From assembly GCA_910585705.1 (NCBI GenBank), contig CAJUER010000003.1, positions 122,914 to 186,913 of the forward strand: 64,000 bases of DNA, given 5' to 3'. The stretch comes from an uncultured Christensenella sp. (GTDB lineage: Bacteria > Bacillota > Clostridia > Christensenellales > Borkfalkiaceae). This document shows positions 1 to 8,829 of the stretch, one piece after another. Positions within the stretch are counted from its first letter, which is position 1. Each line of letters starts with the position of its first letter. The notes below the pieces were generated by a model. It did not search any database. It worked only from the letters and a program-made list of their open reading frames with translations, and had not been told where the DNA came from. A program made the position numbers and the translations under genes.

Positions 1-1
1 C

Positions 2-517
2 GTTTCAATAGACACTTATTTTACTGAAAGCGCGAAAGCCGCGCTCGACTGCGGAGCCGATATGATAAACGACGTGTGGGGCTTGACGCACGATAATGAT
101 ATGGCTCGGACGGTGGCGGAATACAGAGCGTCCGTCTGCATAATGCACAATGCGCAAAAACCGCTTACGGGCGAAATTTTTCCGCAGATCACTTCGTTTT
201 TGCAAAACAGCGTAAACGTTGCGCTGGAAGCGGGTATAGACAAAAATAAAATCTGCCTTGACGGCGGAATAGGCTTTGCGAAGAACAGAGAACAGAATTT
301 CGAGCTTTTAGAAAATTACGAAAAGCTTCACGCGCTCGGCTATCCTCTTCTGCTCGGCACAAGCCGCAAATCGATGTTCGGCGGCGACGTGGCGGGCAGG
401 CTTGCGCCTACGGTTGAATCGACGCGTCTCGCCGCACGCAAAAAAGTTCTGTTTGTGCGCGTTCACGACGTGAAGGAAAACGCGCAGGCAATAAAGGAAG
501 TTTACGATGAAAATTAA
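2..517 (+). CDS. folP: Dihydropteroate synthase, 3' part (start outside window)
   Basis: Condenses p-aminobenzoate with hydroxymethyl-dihydropterin diphosphate in folate synthesis. The reading frame is open from base 2, so the N-terminus lies upstream of the window; 171 codons are visible. The first residues VSIDTYFTESA and GADMINDVWG match the family core, followed by CIMHNAQKP, DGGIGFAKNREQNF and the SRKSMFG substrate-binding loop. The usual DPG of the pterin site reads DGG here. The stop overlaps the start of the folB-folK fusion by 11 bases, so the two are translationally coupled in one folate operon. Identification is firm from motifs; only the 5' end is missing. Confidence 0.93.
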   Translation, partial: VSIDTYFTESAKAALDCGADMINDVWGLTHDNDMARTVAEYRASVCIMHNAQKPLTGEIFPQITSFLQNSVNVALEAGIDKNKICLDGGIGFAKNREQNFELLENYEKLHALGYPLLLGTSRKSMFGGDVAGRLAPTVESTRLAARKKVLFVRVHDVKENAQAIKEVYDEN

Positions 518-1301
518 AATACGCGGACTCGAAATAAACGCCTGTCACGGAGTGCACGGCTTCGAAAAGCAAACGCCCCAGCGATTTGTGATAGACGCCG
601 ACCTTTCCGTCGATTTTTACGAAGCGGCTAAGCACGACGATTTGAATAAAACGGTCAACTACTCCGCCGTGTGTTCGCTTATCGCAAAGACGGTGACGGA
701 AAACTGCTTCAATCTTATCGAATCGCTGGCCTACGCCTGCGCGTTCGCGGTAATGGAAAACTTTGCGACGGTTAGTAAAATCACGCTTACCGTAAAAAAG
801 CCCGACGCTCCGCTTAAAGTTAAATTCGACAGCGTGGAAGCAGAAGCGGAGCTCGAACGCAACACCGTCTATCTATCGCTCGGTTCGAGTATGGGAGACA
901 GGGCGGCGTATCTTGACAGCGCCGTCGATAAGCTGAAAGCCGTGCGCGGTGTAAAGGTTGAAAAGGTTTCCGAATATATGACGACCGAGCCGTACGGCGG
1001 AGTTGCGAAAAACAGCTTCCTCAACTGCGCCGCAAAAATAAAAACTCTTATTTCTCCCGAACAGCTGTTGCTTGAAATACACCGTATAGAAAAGGAGTGT
1101 CGAAGGGTGCGCGATAAGCGCTGGGACGACAGAACGCTGGATATAGACATTATATTTTTCGGCAACAAAACCGTGCGAGAAGAAAACCTGATAATCCCCC
1201 ACCCCGATTATGCAAACCGCCCTTTCGTAACAGAACCCTTAAAGAATGTCGAGCCCGAGCTTTTTCTGCACGACAGGAATATATATTTAAAGGATTTATG
1301 A
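507..1301 (+). CDS. folBK: Bifunctional dihydroneopterin aldolase / HPPK
   Basis: Two consecutive folate-pathway enzymes in one 264-residue chain. Residues 1 to about 117 are dihydroneopterin aldolase (INACHGVHGFE at the start, NYSAVCSLI, NLIESLAYACA). Residues about 121-264 are hydroxymethyl-dihydropterin pyrophosphokinase (VYLSLGSSMGDR, then RWDDRTLDIDIIFFG and IIPHPDYANRPFV). The product of the first domain is the substrate of the second and then of FolP, encoded just upstream with an 11-base overlap. FolB-FolK fusions are known in other bacteria. The 5' overlap fixes the ATG start. Confidence 0.93.
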   Translation: MKIKIRGLEINACHGVHGFEKQTPQRFVIDADLSVDFYEAAKHDDLNKTVNYSAVCSLIAKTVTENCFNLIESLAYACAFAVMENFATVSKITLTVKKPDAPLKVKFDSVEAEAELERNTVYLSLGSSMGDRAAYLDSAVDKLKAVRGVKVEKVSEYMTTEPYGGVAKNSFLNCAAKIKTLISPEQLLLEIHRIEKECRRVRDKRWDDRTLDIDIIFFGNKTVREENLIIPHPDYANRPFVTEPLKNVEPELFLHDRNIYLKDL

Positions 1302-1313
1302 TAAAACCGAGCA

Positions 1314-1346
1314 AAAAATCTTTGTGCAACTTGCACAAAGATTTTT
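1314..1346 (+). terminator. Rho-independent terminator of the fol operon
   Basis: A perfect 16-bp stem (AAAAATCTTTGTGCAA with its complement) around a one-base centre, so the real loop is a few bases, ending in a T run. It lies 13 bases after the folBK stop. Confidence 0.8.
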
Positions 1347-1354
1347 AAAAATTA

Positions 1355-1383
1355 TATACAAATTGATAATAATATGATATAAT
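1355..1383 (+). promoter_or_regulatory. Sigma-A-type promoter for the ppx gene
   Basis: TATACA at 1355-1360, a 17-base spacer and TATAAT at 1378-1383, with TG one base ahead of the -10 (extended -10). It follows the fol terminator and precedes the phosphatase gene. Confidence 0.65.
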
Positions 1384-1451
1384 CGCGAGGATTTGATTTA
1401 TCGAAAAAGACAAAAATTACGAAGGCAAAAAGCCTTAACACGGAGTGCATT

Positions 1452-2966
1452 TTGGAAAAAATAGGCATCATTGATTTAGGTTCGAATTCGGCGCGTCTCG
1501 TAATCGTCAACTTGTTTGCGGACGGTTATTTTATGGTTGTGGACGAGCTGAAAGAAAGCGTAAGGCTTGGTCAGGATATGGAGCGCGACGGATTTTTAAA
1601 GCCGGCGCGCGTAGCCGAGACCATTAAAACGCTTAAAATGTTCCGCAAGCTGTGCGACGCAAGCAACGTATCGCGCATTATCGCGGTGGCTACCGCCGCC
1701 GTGCGCCGTGCGAAAAACCAGCACAGCTTTCTCGACGAAATTCAGGCGAGCTGCGGAATTAAGATTCGCGTTCTGACGGCGGAGGAGGAGGCGGTTTACG
1801 TCTATCGCGGAGTTATAAACTCTATGGACGTGCCAAAAGGTCTCATTCTCGAAATAGGCGGAGGTTCGACAAAAATCGTATATTACAACCGCCGCAACAT
1901 TTTAAACTATGTAACCCTCCCGTTCGGCGCGGTGACGCTGACGGGGCTGTTTTCGGAAGACGGCTTGAAGCCCGAAAAGCAGGCGAAAAAGATCGAGGAG
2001 TTCTTCACGGAACAGCTTAAAAAAGTCGAATGGATAAGCGAAATCGATCCCGACGTGCAGATGATCGGCGTGGGCGGCTCGTTCAGAAATCTTTTCAAAA
2101 TAAACAAGATGGTCAAAAAGTACCCCCTCGACACGGTTCACAATTACTCGATGCCTATCGATGATTTCAACCGCGTTTACGATATGATAAAGGTGCTCGA
2201 CCTCGACAAAAAGAAGAAAATAAAGGGGCTTTCCGCCGAGCGTGCGGATATACTCCCCGCCGCGCTTGCAATTATAAAATCGTTTGTAGGCTACTTCGGC
2301 TTTGAAAAGATTTTAATGACGGGCGCGGGCATACGCGAAGGCATTATGTTCAACCAGGCTTTGCCGATTACGGAAGAAAAGCCCATTTCAGACGTTCTCA
2401 ATTATTCGCTGACTACGCTCGTTAAATATTACGACTGCGACGAAAAGCACGTCGAGCACGTCGTGAATTTAAGCATACAGCTTTTCAAACAGTTGCGCGT
2501 TCTGCATAAATTCCCCCGTCAGTACCTGCGCGTTTTAAAGGTTGCGGCAACCCTGCACGACTGCGGCATGCGCATAAAATACTACAACCACCAGCGCCAC
2601 AGCTGTTATATGATTTTGAACGCCAACCTTTACGGCGTATCGCACCGCGATATTGTGCTTGCGGCGTTTACCGCTTGCTGTCACAAAAAAGAGGATATAA
2701 ACGTTTACGAATGGGCGAGGTATAAGGATATTCTGAACGAGGACGATATGGAAATCGTCAAAAAGCTAGGCGTAATTTTGCGCATAGCGGAAAGCCTCGA
2801 CAGGTCTATGTCCGGCACCGTGAAGTCGATAAACTGCGATATTTTAGGCGATTCCGTCATAATGAAGACGGAAGTGGACGGCGACGCCGCTCTCGAAATA
2901 CGCAACGCAATGGCGGCTTCGGCAGAGTTTAAAAAATCTTTCCACAAAAATCTCGAAATACTTTAA
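1452..2966 (+). CDS. ppx: Ppx/GppA family phosphatase with HD domain
   Basis: Member of the exopolyphosphatase / guanosine pentaphosphate phosphatase family, 504 residues, cytoplasmic. The ASKHA ATPase-like fold shows IGIIDLGSNSARLVIV at the N-terminus, the acidic VLTAEEEA stretch near residue 110 and EIGGGSTKIV near 135. A C-terminal HD-type domain has TLHDCGMR near residue 367 and conserved His residues after it. The start is TTG at 1452, chosen because CGGAG lies 6 bases upstream and the family N-terminus begins right there. It hydrolyses inorganic polyphosphate and/or pppGpp; which substrate is preferred cannot be told from sequence. Confidence 0.88.
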   Translation: MEKIGIIDLGSNSARLVIVNLFADGYFMVVDELKESVRLGQDMERDGFLKPARVAETIKTLKMFRKLCDASNVSRIIAVATAAVRRAKNQHSFLDEIQASCGIKIRVLTAEEEAVYVYRGVINSMDVPKGLILEIGGGSTKIVYYNRRNILNYVTLPFGAVTLTGLFSEDGLKPEKQAKKIEEFFTEQLKKVEWISEIDPDVQMIGVGGSFRNLFKINKMVKKYPLDTVHNYSMPIDDFNRVYDMIKVLDLDKKKKIKGLSAERADILPAALAIIKSFVGYFGFEKILMTGAGIREGIMFNQALPITEEKPISDVLNYSLTTLVKYYDCDEKHVEHVVNLSIQLFKQLRVLHKFPRQYLRVLKVAATLHDCGMRIKYYNHQRHSCYMILNANLYGVSHRDIVLAAFTACCHKKEDINVYEWARYKDILNEDDMEIVKKLGVILRIAESLDRSMSGTVKSINCDILGDSVIMKTEVDGDAALEIRNAMAASAEFKKSFHKNLEIL

Positions 2967-2972
2967 TGTAAA

Positions 2973-3007
2973 AATGCCGCCTAAACTTTGCGGCATTAAA
3001 AATTTTT
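2973..3007 (+). terminator. Hairpin between ppx and maf, likely terminator
   Basis: AATGCCGC at 2973-2980 pairs with GCGGCATT at 2990-2997, followed by AAAAATTTTT immediately before the maf ATG. It occupies the place where a maf ribosome binding site would be expected. Confidence 0.6.
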
Positions 3008-3553
3008 ATGTTTATTCTTGCGAGCGCCTCGCCGAGAAGACGCGAACTTTTGAAGCAGATTATTCCGAAGTTCGAGGTTATTCCTGCGGCGGCAGACGAA
3101 AAAGTTAATCTTTCCCTGTTTCCCGAGCAAATGGCGTGCGCCCTTGCCGAAAGCAAGTGCGACGAAGTTTATGCCTCGCACACGGAGGACACCGTTATCG
3201 GTTGCGACACTATCGTATGCTTCGGCGGCGAAATTCTCGGAAAGCCGAAGGACAGGGCGGATGCGTTCGAAACGCTTAAACGCCTTTCGGGTAAAACGCA
3301 TTATGTAATAACGGGCGTATGCGTGCGCAATAAATACAACAAACTTACCGACTTCGACAAGACCGAAGTAAAATTCAACGTCCTATCGGACGAGTTCATA
3401 AAAATTTACGTTGACGGAGGCTCTCCGCTGGATAAAGCTGGCAGTTACGGGATACAGGACGGAGGAATCGTCAACGAGTACTTTGGAAGCTATACCAACG
3501 TTGTGGGGCTTCCCGTTAATTTAGTGAGAAAAATGCTTAAAGAGGTACGTTAA
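3008..3553 (+). CDS. maf: Maf family nucleotide pyrophosphatase
   Basis: Maf proteins hydrolyse non-canonical or modified nucleoside triphosphates and have been linked to septum formation. The 181-residue chain begins FILASASPRRRELL, the family signature, and carries the SKCDEVYA, GCDTIVCFGGEILGKP and GSYGIQDGG motifs. The start is fixed by the signature, yet no Shine-Dalgarno is visible: the upstream hairpin and AT run abut the ATG. It is followed with no gap by an MreB-like gene, recalling the maf-mreB neighbourhood of other Firmicutes. Confidence 0.92.
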   Translation: MFILASASPRRRELLKQIIPKFEVIPAAADEKVNLSLFPEQMACALAESKCDEVYASHTEDTVIGCDTIVCFGGEILGKPKDRADAFETLKRLSGKTHYVITGVCVRNKYNKLTDFDKTEVKFNVLSDEFIKIYVDGGSPLDKAGSYGIQDGGIVNEYFGSYTNVVGLPVNLVRKMLKEVR

Positions 3554-4573
3554 ATGAAAAGACTTGCAATCGATTTAGGTTCGAACATAACCAAAATTTA
3601 TATGCCGGGCTGCGGCGTGGTGTTGATGGAATCGACTTGCATTGCCGTCGAGGAATACATAGAGGACGGCGAAAAATGTTTGACCATTAAGGCGCTGGGC
3701 GACAAGGCGCGCGCGCTTTCGGGCAGGGCGGCGGTAAACACGCAGATAGTAAATCCCGTATTCGAGGGCGACATTATTCACGAAGAGCTTGCCGCGCACC
3801 TTTTGGAATACTTCCTGGAAAAGATAGAGGTTACGCGCCGCCGCGCAAAACATACCGAAGTTATGTTTATTCTCCCTTGCGGCTGTAAAAGCGAGCTTAA
3901 AGACAAGTATCAGCGCATAGCCGACGCGTGCGGAATCTGTATGACTTATTTTACGCTTACGCCGTTTGCCGCAGTGCTCGGTCATAACGTATCGATAAGC
4001 GAAACCACACCCGTTTTCTGTGTGGACATAGGCTACGGCATAACCAACATAGCCGCGCTTTCGCAGGACGGAATTATCGCGGGCATAAACGTAAATCTCG
4101 GCGGCGGCAATATTGACGTGCATTTGATTGACGAGCTTGCGGAACACAAAAACATAAAGATAGGCGCACTCTCGGCGGAACGCGTGAAAAACACCGTCGG
4201 CAGTCTTTTGAACGACGACAATAAAATGACGATAGTCGAAGGCAGGGAGGTATCGGGCGGCGCGCCCGTTTCGGTTTCGGTGAACTCTGCACAGGTGTAC
4301 GACATAATCGTAACCTATGTGGATAAAGTTCTGGAATATGTTTCGCTCGTGCTTTCAAAGCTGCCTGCCGAAGTATCTTCGGGCATCGTACGCGGCGGCA
4401 TTTATCTTTCGGGCGGACTTTTGAAAATGGACGGTCTTGCGGAATATATCGAGCAGAAGCTGGAAATCCCCGCAAACGTTACGGAAGAGCCCCAGCTTGC
4501 CGCAGTAATCGGAGCAGGAACTATACTCACCAATGACTCGCTTTGGGAAAAACTTGCAACCTGCAAGGATTGA
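3554..4573 (+). CDS. mreB: MreB-like actin-family protein
   Basis: Bacterial actin homologue, 339 residues, close to the usual MreB length. The phosphate-1 loop reads AIDLGSNITKIYMPG at the N-terminus, the second phosphate region is VDIGYGITNIAALS near residue 155, and the adenosine region is GGIYLSGGLLKMDGL near 280. MreB filaments guide cell-wall synthesis in rods. The gene starts directly after the maf stop, so the pair is one operon. It is divergent from textbook MreB (for example ESTCIAVEE for EPSVVA), so a specialised MreB/Mbl-type paralogue is possible. Confidence 0.82.
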   Translation: MKRLAIDLGSNITKIYMPGCGVVLMESTCIAVEEYIEDGEKCLTIKALGDKARALSGRAAVNTQIVNPVFEGDIIHEELAAHLLEYFLEKIEVTRRRAKHTEVMFILPCGCKSELKDKYQRIADACGICMTYFTLTPFAAVLGHNVSISETTPVFCVDIGYGITNIAALSQDGIIAGINVNLGGGNIDVHLIDELAEHKNIKIGALSAERVKNTVGSLLNDDNKMTIVEGREVSGGAPVSVSVNSAQVYDIIVTYVDKVLEYVSLVLSKLPAEVSSGIVRGGIYLSGGLLKMDGLAEYIEQKLEIPANVTEEPQLAAVIGAGTILTNDSLWEKLATCKD

Positions 4574-4581
4574 TCTGGCAT

Positions 4582-4616
4582 AAAAAACCGCCGACTGTCG
4601 TCGGCGGTTTTTTATT
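4582..4616 (+). terminator. Bidirectional terminator between mreB-like and convergent membrane gene
   Basis: AAAAAACCGCCGAC at 4582-4595 and GTCGGCGGTTTTTT at 4600-4613 form a 14-bp stem with a TGTC loop. The A-run before and T-run after suit termination on both strands, as expected between convergent genes. Confidence 0.85.
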
Positions 4617-4623
4617 ATTTTTA

Positions 4624-5346
4624 CTATTCTTTTTGTTCGGTTTGTTCGGTTTGTTCGGACAAACGTTTTTTCTGCAATCTTCCAAGTATATATTCATACA
4701 GCGCCACGCCCCCGAGAGTTGCGCCAATCAGCAACGCGGCAACAACGTACCATGTAAGGAAGGTTCCCTTCACAAGCGGTGCGCCGATGTACATTGCGCT
4801 TTCGAATTTAAATGCGTCTATTAGGAAAAGTCCGTAACACATCATAAAGCAAAGCCCTACGGGGAAGGCGTAAAACTTTTTAAGCGAGGGTTTTACGAAT
4901 CCGCAAACCACGAGAAGCACCGCAAGATAGCATGCAACGCCGTGATGAAGAAGTCCCGAAATCGTTGCGGGGTACATTACGCTCGAAGCCTGCCCGATAA
5001 AGTCGGGATAGAAGGTGGTGATAGCTCCGCCCCAGAAAGCGATATATGCAAGACAGTGGAAGGGGAGCGCGTCCTTTTTGCAGACGAGCGCGCATATCGC
5101 AAGGCAAAGGCTGGTCATTCCGCAGAAGCTGTCGGGAACCAATCCCCACGCGTCATGCCTGTGGAACGCTATCGCTATCCTGTTAAAGATAATAAGCGCA
5201 AGCAACAGTCCGCCCAAGCTTTTAATTATGATGTTTAGCGTGCGCTCGCTTTTTACTTTCAGTTTAATTACAGTAAGCGTTGCGGCGAACGCGGCGACAA
5301 AGATTACAAGGTATACGATGTGTTGCCACCCGAATACTTTTGGCAT
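4624..5346 (-). CDS. Membrane protein, YwaF/TIGR02206-like
   Basis: A 240-residue protein with about six or seven hydrophobic segments, starting MPKVFGWQHIVYLVIFV. The segments include the polar patterns FNRIAIAFHRHDAW, LPFHCLAYIAFWGG and SGLLHHGVACYLAV. This layout resembles the uncharacterised YwaF/TMEM164-like integral membrane family; the reaction is unknown. GGAGG lies just upstream of the ATG. The C-terminal tail SEQTEQTEQKE is encoded by a short 9-bp tandem repeat. It is a single-gene unit, convergent with the MreB-like gene and divergent from lepA. Confidence 0.6.
   Translation of the reverse strand: MPKVFGWQHIVYLVIFVAAFAATLTVIKLKVKSERTLNIIIKSLGGLLLALIIFNRIAIAFHRHDAWGLVPDSFCGMTSLCLAICALVCKKDALPFHCLAYIAFWGGAITTFYPDFIGQASSVMYPATISGLLHHGVACYLAVLLVVCGFVKPSLKKFYAFPVGLCFMMCYGLFLIDAFKFESAMYIGAPLVKGTFLTWYVVAALLIGATLGGVALYEYILGRLQKKRLSEQTEQTEQKE
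4632..4658. repeat. Three tandem 9-bp repeats
   Basis: TTTGTTCGG occurs three times in a row and encodes the E-Q-T repeats at the C-terminus of the membrane protein on the minus strand. Such a repeat could change length by slippage in steps of three residues without a frameshift. Confidence 0.8.
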
Positions 5347-5436
5347 GGGCGTTTCCTCCGTTTGTAACGTATTTCCATTATAACACGGCAGTTTTATGTA
5401 TGCAACAGATTAACGGCAAAATGACCGTTTTTGCGC

Positions 5437-5465
5437 TTGCAAATAGATTATATTTGAATTATAAT
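5437..5465 (+). promoter_or_regulatory. lepA promoter with almost no leader
   Basis: TTGCAA at 5437-5442, a 17-base spacer and TATAAT at 5460-5465. The expected transcription start, about 5472, is only 4 bases from the lepA ATG at 5476, and no Shine-Dalgarno is present. Confidence 0.7.
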
Positions 5466-5475
5466 TGATTTATAT

Positions 5476-7278
5476 ATGGAAAAGAAAAACATACGCAACT
5501 TCTGCATAATAGCCCATATCGATCACGGTAAGTCAACCCTTGCCGACAGACTTATGGAAAAGACGGGACAGGTTTCCAAACGCGAAATGGAGGACCAGCT
5601 TCTCGACTCTATGGACATAGAGCGCGAAAGGGGCATCACCATAAAGCTTACGCCCGTCAGAATGTTTTATACGGCTAAGGACGGGCAGGAGTATGAGCTT
5701 AATCTTATCGATACTCCCGGTCACGTCGATTTCACTTACGAGGTTTCGCGCTCTCTCGCCGCGTGCGAGGGTGCAATTCTGATTGTCGACGCGTCGCAGG
5801 GCGTGGAAGCGCAGACGCTTGCAAACGTGTATCTTGCGCTCGAAAACAATCTCGAAATTCTTCCCGTGATAAATAAAATCGATTTGCCTTCCGCACGCCC
5901 TGACGAGGTGAAAGCGGAAATAGAAGAAGTAATAGGGCTTGACGCAAGCTACGCGCCTCTTGTTTCCGCAAAGGAAGGGCTGGGCATCGAGGACGTTTTG
6001 GAAGCTGTTGTAAAGTATTTTCCCGCGCCCGAAGGCAACGGAGAGGCGCCGCTTCGCGCACTTATTTTCGACAGCTATTACGATAACTACAAGGGCGTAA
6101 TATTGTTCGTGCGTATCAAGGAAGGCGCGGTTAAAGCAGGCGACAGAATAAAGACCTTCCGCTCGGATAAAATTTACGAGGTGGTGGAAACGGGTGTTTT
6201 CAGCCCCAATCTTTTGCCGAAGGACCGCCTTACTGCGGGTGACGTAGGCTATATCGCCGCGTCGATAAAATCCATTCTCGACGTGGCTGTGGGCGACACG
6301 GTGACGCTTGCGGACAATCCTGCGCCCGAACCGTTGGCAGGCTATAAAAAAGTGCAGAGCGTGGTTTTCTGCGGTATTTATCCGCTTGACGGCAGCCGCT
6401 TCAACGACCTTAAAGAAGCTATTTTAAAATTGCAGTTGAACGACGCTTCGCTAATATTCGAACCGGATAATTCCGTCGCGCTGGGCTTCGGTTTCCGTTG
6501 CGGCTTTCTGGGGCTTTTGCATATGGAAATTATTCAGGAACGCATAGAGCGCGAATTCGGTCTCGAAATTATAACTACCGCGCCTTCGGTAAGCTACAAG
6601 GTAGTAAAGACGGACGGCGAAACGCTTTTTGTGGACAACCCTTCGCACCTTCCGCCGCAGTCGGAAATCGAACATATGGAAGAGCCGATTGTCAAAGCCG
6701 ACATATTCTCTCCGCCCGACTATCTCGGCCAGATTATGGATTTGTGCAGGGAAAAACGCGGCACGTTTTTGCAAATGACTTACCTTGACAAAAGCAGGGT
6801 GCGCCTCGAATACGATCTGCCGCTGAACGAAATCATTTTTGACTTTTTCGACAGTATAAAATCACGCACGCGCGGTTACGCAAGTTTCGATTACGAGCTT
6901 AAAGGCTACGAAAAGAGCAAGCTCGTAAAGCTGGACATTCTTTTAAACGGCGAGGCGTGCGACGCGCTTTCTATGATTGTGCACGAGGATTCCGCGTATG
7001 CGCGCGGCAGAACGCTTTGCGAGAATTTAAAAGACGCCATTCCCAGACAGCTTTTCGAAGTTCCCGTGCAGGCGGCGATAGGCGGCAAAATCATCGCGCG
7101 CGAAACGGTTAAAGCCGTAAGAAAGGACGTGCTTGCGAAGTGCTACGGCGGCGACATAACTCGTAAGAAAAAACTTTTGGAAAAGCAGAAGGAAGGCAAA
7201 AAGCGTATGCGCAGTATAGGCAGCGTGGAAGTTCCTTCCGAAGTGTTTATGCAGATTTTAAAGACGAACAAAGACTGA
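5476..7278 (+). CDS. lepA: Elongation factor 4 (LepA), ribosome back-translocase
   Basis: GTPase that acts on ribosomes stalled or mis-translocated; 600 residues, the usual length. The G1 motif is AHIDHGKS near residue 14, the switch region RERGITIK near 50, G3 DTPGHVD near 78 and G4 NKIDLP near 131. The EF-G-like domains and the LepA-specific C-terminal domain follow, ending KKLLEKQKEGKKRMRSIG and VEVPSEVFM. The ATG is fixed by the conserved start KNIRNFCIIAHIDHGKS. No ribosome binding site is visible and the promoter sits immediately upstream. Confidence 0.97.
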   Translation: MEKKNIRNFCIIAHIDHGKSTLADRLMEKTGQVSKREMEDQLLDSMDIERERGITIKLTPVRMFYTAKDGQEYELNLIDTPGHVDFTYEVSRSLAACEGAILIVDASQGVEAQTLANVYLALENNLEILPVINKIDLPSARPDEVKAEIEEVIGLDASYAPLVSAKEGLGIEDVLEAVVKYFPAPEGNGEAPLRALIFDSYYDNYKGVILFVRIKEGAVKAGDRIKTFRSDKIYEVVETGVFSPNLLPKDRLTAGDVGYIAASIKSILDVAVGDTVTLADNPAPEPLAGYKKVQSVVFCGIYPLDGSRFNDLKEAILKLQLNDASLIFEPDNSVALGFGFRCGFLGLLHMEIIQERIEREFGLEIITTAPSVSYKVVKTDGETLFVDNPSHLPPQSEIEHMEEPIVKADIFSPPDYLGQIMDLCREKRGTFLQMTYLDKSRVRLEYDLPLNEIIFDFFDSIKSRTRGYASFDYELKGYEKSKLVKLDILLNGEACDALSMIVHEDSAYARGRTLCENLKDAIPRQLFEVPVQAAIGGKIIARETVKAVRKDVLAKCYGGDITRKKKLLEKQKEGKKRMRSIGSVEVPSEVFMQILKTNKD

Positions 7279-7362
7279 TTTGTGGAATAACTTTTCCGAC
7301 GCACAGCCGATGCGTTTTTAATGACGGCGGCGGTGAAACGCAATAAGAGAGATGTATTGAAA

Positions 7363-7677
7363 ATGGAAAGCGGATTTTTCGAGAAGGTGTATAAGTTCGT
7401 TAAAAGTATTCCCGAAGGCAAGGTGACGACATACGGTTGCGTTGCCCGCGCGGTCGGCGCGCCGAAGTGTTCGCGGCAGGTCGGCTGGGCGTTGCACGTC
7501 AATCCCGAGCAAGGAGTAATCCCCTGCCACAGGGTGATTTTTGCCGACGGCAGACTTTCCTACGGATTTGCATTCGGCGGCATAGAAGCGCAGAAAGCAA
7601 TGCTCGAAGCCGAAGGCGTAGAAGTTTCGGCTGAAAATAAAGTGGATTTAAAAAAATACGGATGGGGAGGCGAATAA
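7363..7677 (+). CDS. MGMT-like DNA alkyltransferase (single C-terminal domain)
   Basis: A protein of about 104 residues consisting only of the DNA-binding/active-site domain of O6-alkylguanine methyltransferases. FEKVYKFVKSIPEGKVTTYG starts the winged helix and VIPCHRVI carries the acceptor Cys. Because the motif is PCHR, not PWHR, it keeps the methyl-acceptor cysteine that ATL proteins lack, though the N-terminal domain of full Ogt is absent. I prefer ATG 7363 because of an AGAGAG stretch upstream; an in-frame ATG at 7321 would add 14 residues. It lies between lepA and hemW, with the hemW start 2 bases after its stop. Confidence 0.8.
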   Translation: MESGFFEKVYKFVKSIPEGKVTTYGCVARAVGAPKCSRQVGWALHVNPEQGVIPCHRVIFADGRLSYGFAFGGIEAQKAMLEAEGVEVSAENKVDLKKYGWGGE

Positions 7678-7678
7678 G

Positions 7679-8788
7679 TTGGCAGGCATTTACGTTCATA
7701 TTCCTTTTTGCAAATCGAAGTGCCGCTATTGCGATTTTGCGTCGTTTCCTGATAAGTTGTGCTTTGCCGAAAGCTATATGGCTTGCGTTTACCGCGAAAT
7801 GGCGAAGCGGAAGGAAGAGTTGAAAGATTACGCTTTCGATACTCTTTATATAGGCGGCGGCACGCCGTCGGTGATAGACGAAAATTACATAGCAATGCTT
7901 GTTGCGGCGGCAAAAAAGAATTTCAATTTAAGCGCGGACGCGGAAATCACGATAGAAATGAATCCCGGCACGGTCAGCGCGCGGAAAATAGAAGTTTACA
8001 AAAAGTGCGGCATAAACCGCTTTTCCGTCGGGTTGCAGTCGGCGATAAACGAACAGCTTTCCGATCTTGGCAGAATACACACGTTGAACGAATTTGTGAC
8101 TTGTGCAAAGCTTTTGAAGGGCGAAAATTTCAGCGTTGACGTTATGATAGGTCTTAAAGGGCAGACTGCGGAGGACGTTGAAAAAACGATAGAGGTCGCC
8201 GCCGCTTTCGGCGCAAGCCACATATCTATGTACGCGCTTACACCCGAAGACGGCACTCCGATTTATACCGACTACCTCAACGGCGAGTTGCCTGACGGGG
8301 ACGAGGTTGCCGGCCTCTATGAGTCGGGCTTTAAAAAGCTTAAAGAACTCGGCTTTGCCAGATACGAGGTTTCCAATTTCTGTAAAAAGGGAAAGCAAAG
8401 TCACCATAATCTCAACTACTGGCGGCGGGGTGAATATATCGGATTCGGCGTTTCTGCTTCCTCGTGCATAAACAACGTGCGCTTTACCAATACGTTCGAT
8501 TTAGACGAATATTTCAAGTGTATACTGTCCGATAACTTCGCCGTGATAGACAGCGAGGAAATAGACAAAGAGGGGCAGGAAGAGGAATATATAATGCTTG
8601 CCCTGCGCACGGAGGAAGGCATAGATTTATCCGACTTTAAAAACAAGTTCGGCGCGGACTTTGCGGAAAAATACGCGGCGCAAATCAAGCGACTTGAAAA
8701 CTTTTTACTGCTTGAAGACGGACGGATAAAAATAAAGCCCGAAAGCCTTTTCGTGCAGAACGGCATAATAGTGGAGTTTTTAAATTAG
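7679..8788 (+). CDS. hemW: Radical SAM heme chaperone HemW
   Basis: Member of the HemN/HemW family, 369 residues. Cys11, Cys15 and Cys18 in PFCKSKCRYC form the 4Fe-4S/SAM site; LYIGGGTPS and the HHNLNYWRRGEYIGFG segment follow, the latter containing the HNxxYW motif typical of the heme chaperone HemW. It probably delivers heme, not oxidising coproporphyrinogen. The start is TTG at 7679, 2 bases after the preceding stop, so translation is coupled. A strong terminator follows. Confidence 0.88.
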   Translation: MAGIYVHIPFCKSKCRYCDFASFPDKLCFAESYMACVYREMAKRKEELKDYAFDTLYIGGGTPSVIDENYIAMLVAAAKKNFNLSADAEITIEMNPGTVSARKIEVYKKCGINRFSVGLQSAINEQLSDLGRIHTLNEFVTCAKLLKGENFSVDVMIGLKGQTAEDVEKTIEVAAAFGASHISMYALTPEDGTPIYTDYLNGELPDGDEVAGLYESGFKKLKELGFARYEVSNFCKKGKQSHHNLNYWRRGEYIGFGVSASSCINNVRFTNTFDLDEYFKCILSDNFAVIDSEEIDKEGQEEEYIMLALRTEEGIDLSDFKNKFGADFAEKYAAQIKRLENFLLLEDGRIKIKPESLFVQNGIIVEFLN

Positions 8789-8801
8789 CATACAAACGAG
8801 G

Positions 8802-8829
8802 GGCGCGGTCGTAAAAGACCGCGCCTTTT
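8802..8829 (+). terminator. Terminator after hemW
   Basis: GGCGCGGTC at 8802-8810 and GACCGCGCC at 8817-8825 with a six-base loop, then TTTTA. It separates hemW from the convergent lipoprotein gene. Confidence 0.85.

Noticed and set aside
4632..4658. Short direct repeats considered as a CRISPR remnant
   Set aside because: Only 9 bp, no spacers, and in frame within the end of a coding gene. No CRISPR array or cas gene was found elsewhere.
4543..4824. Open frame of 93 codons on the plus strand
   Set aside because: It begins inside the mreB-like gene, runs through a terminator hairpin and lies opposite the YwaF-like membrane gene; its translation has no family pattern.
7363..7677. Alkyltransferase-like (ATL) protein without activity
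   Set aside because: The motif is PCHR with the acceptor Cys present, not the Trp found in ATL proteins.
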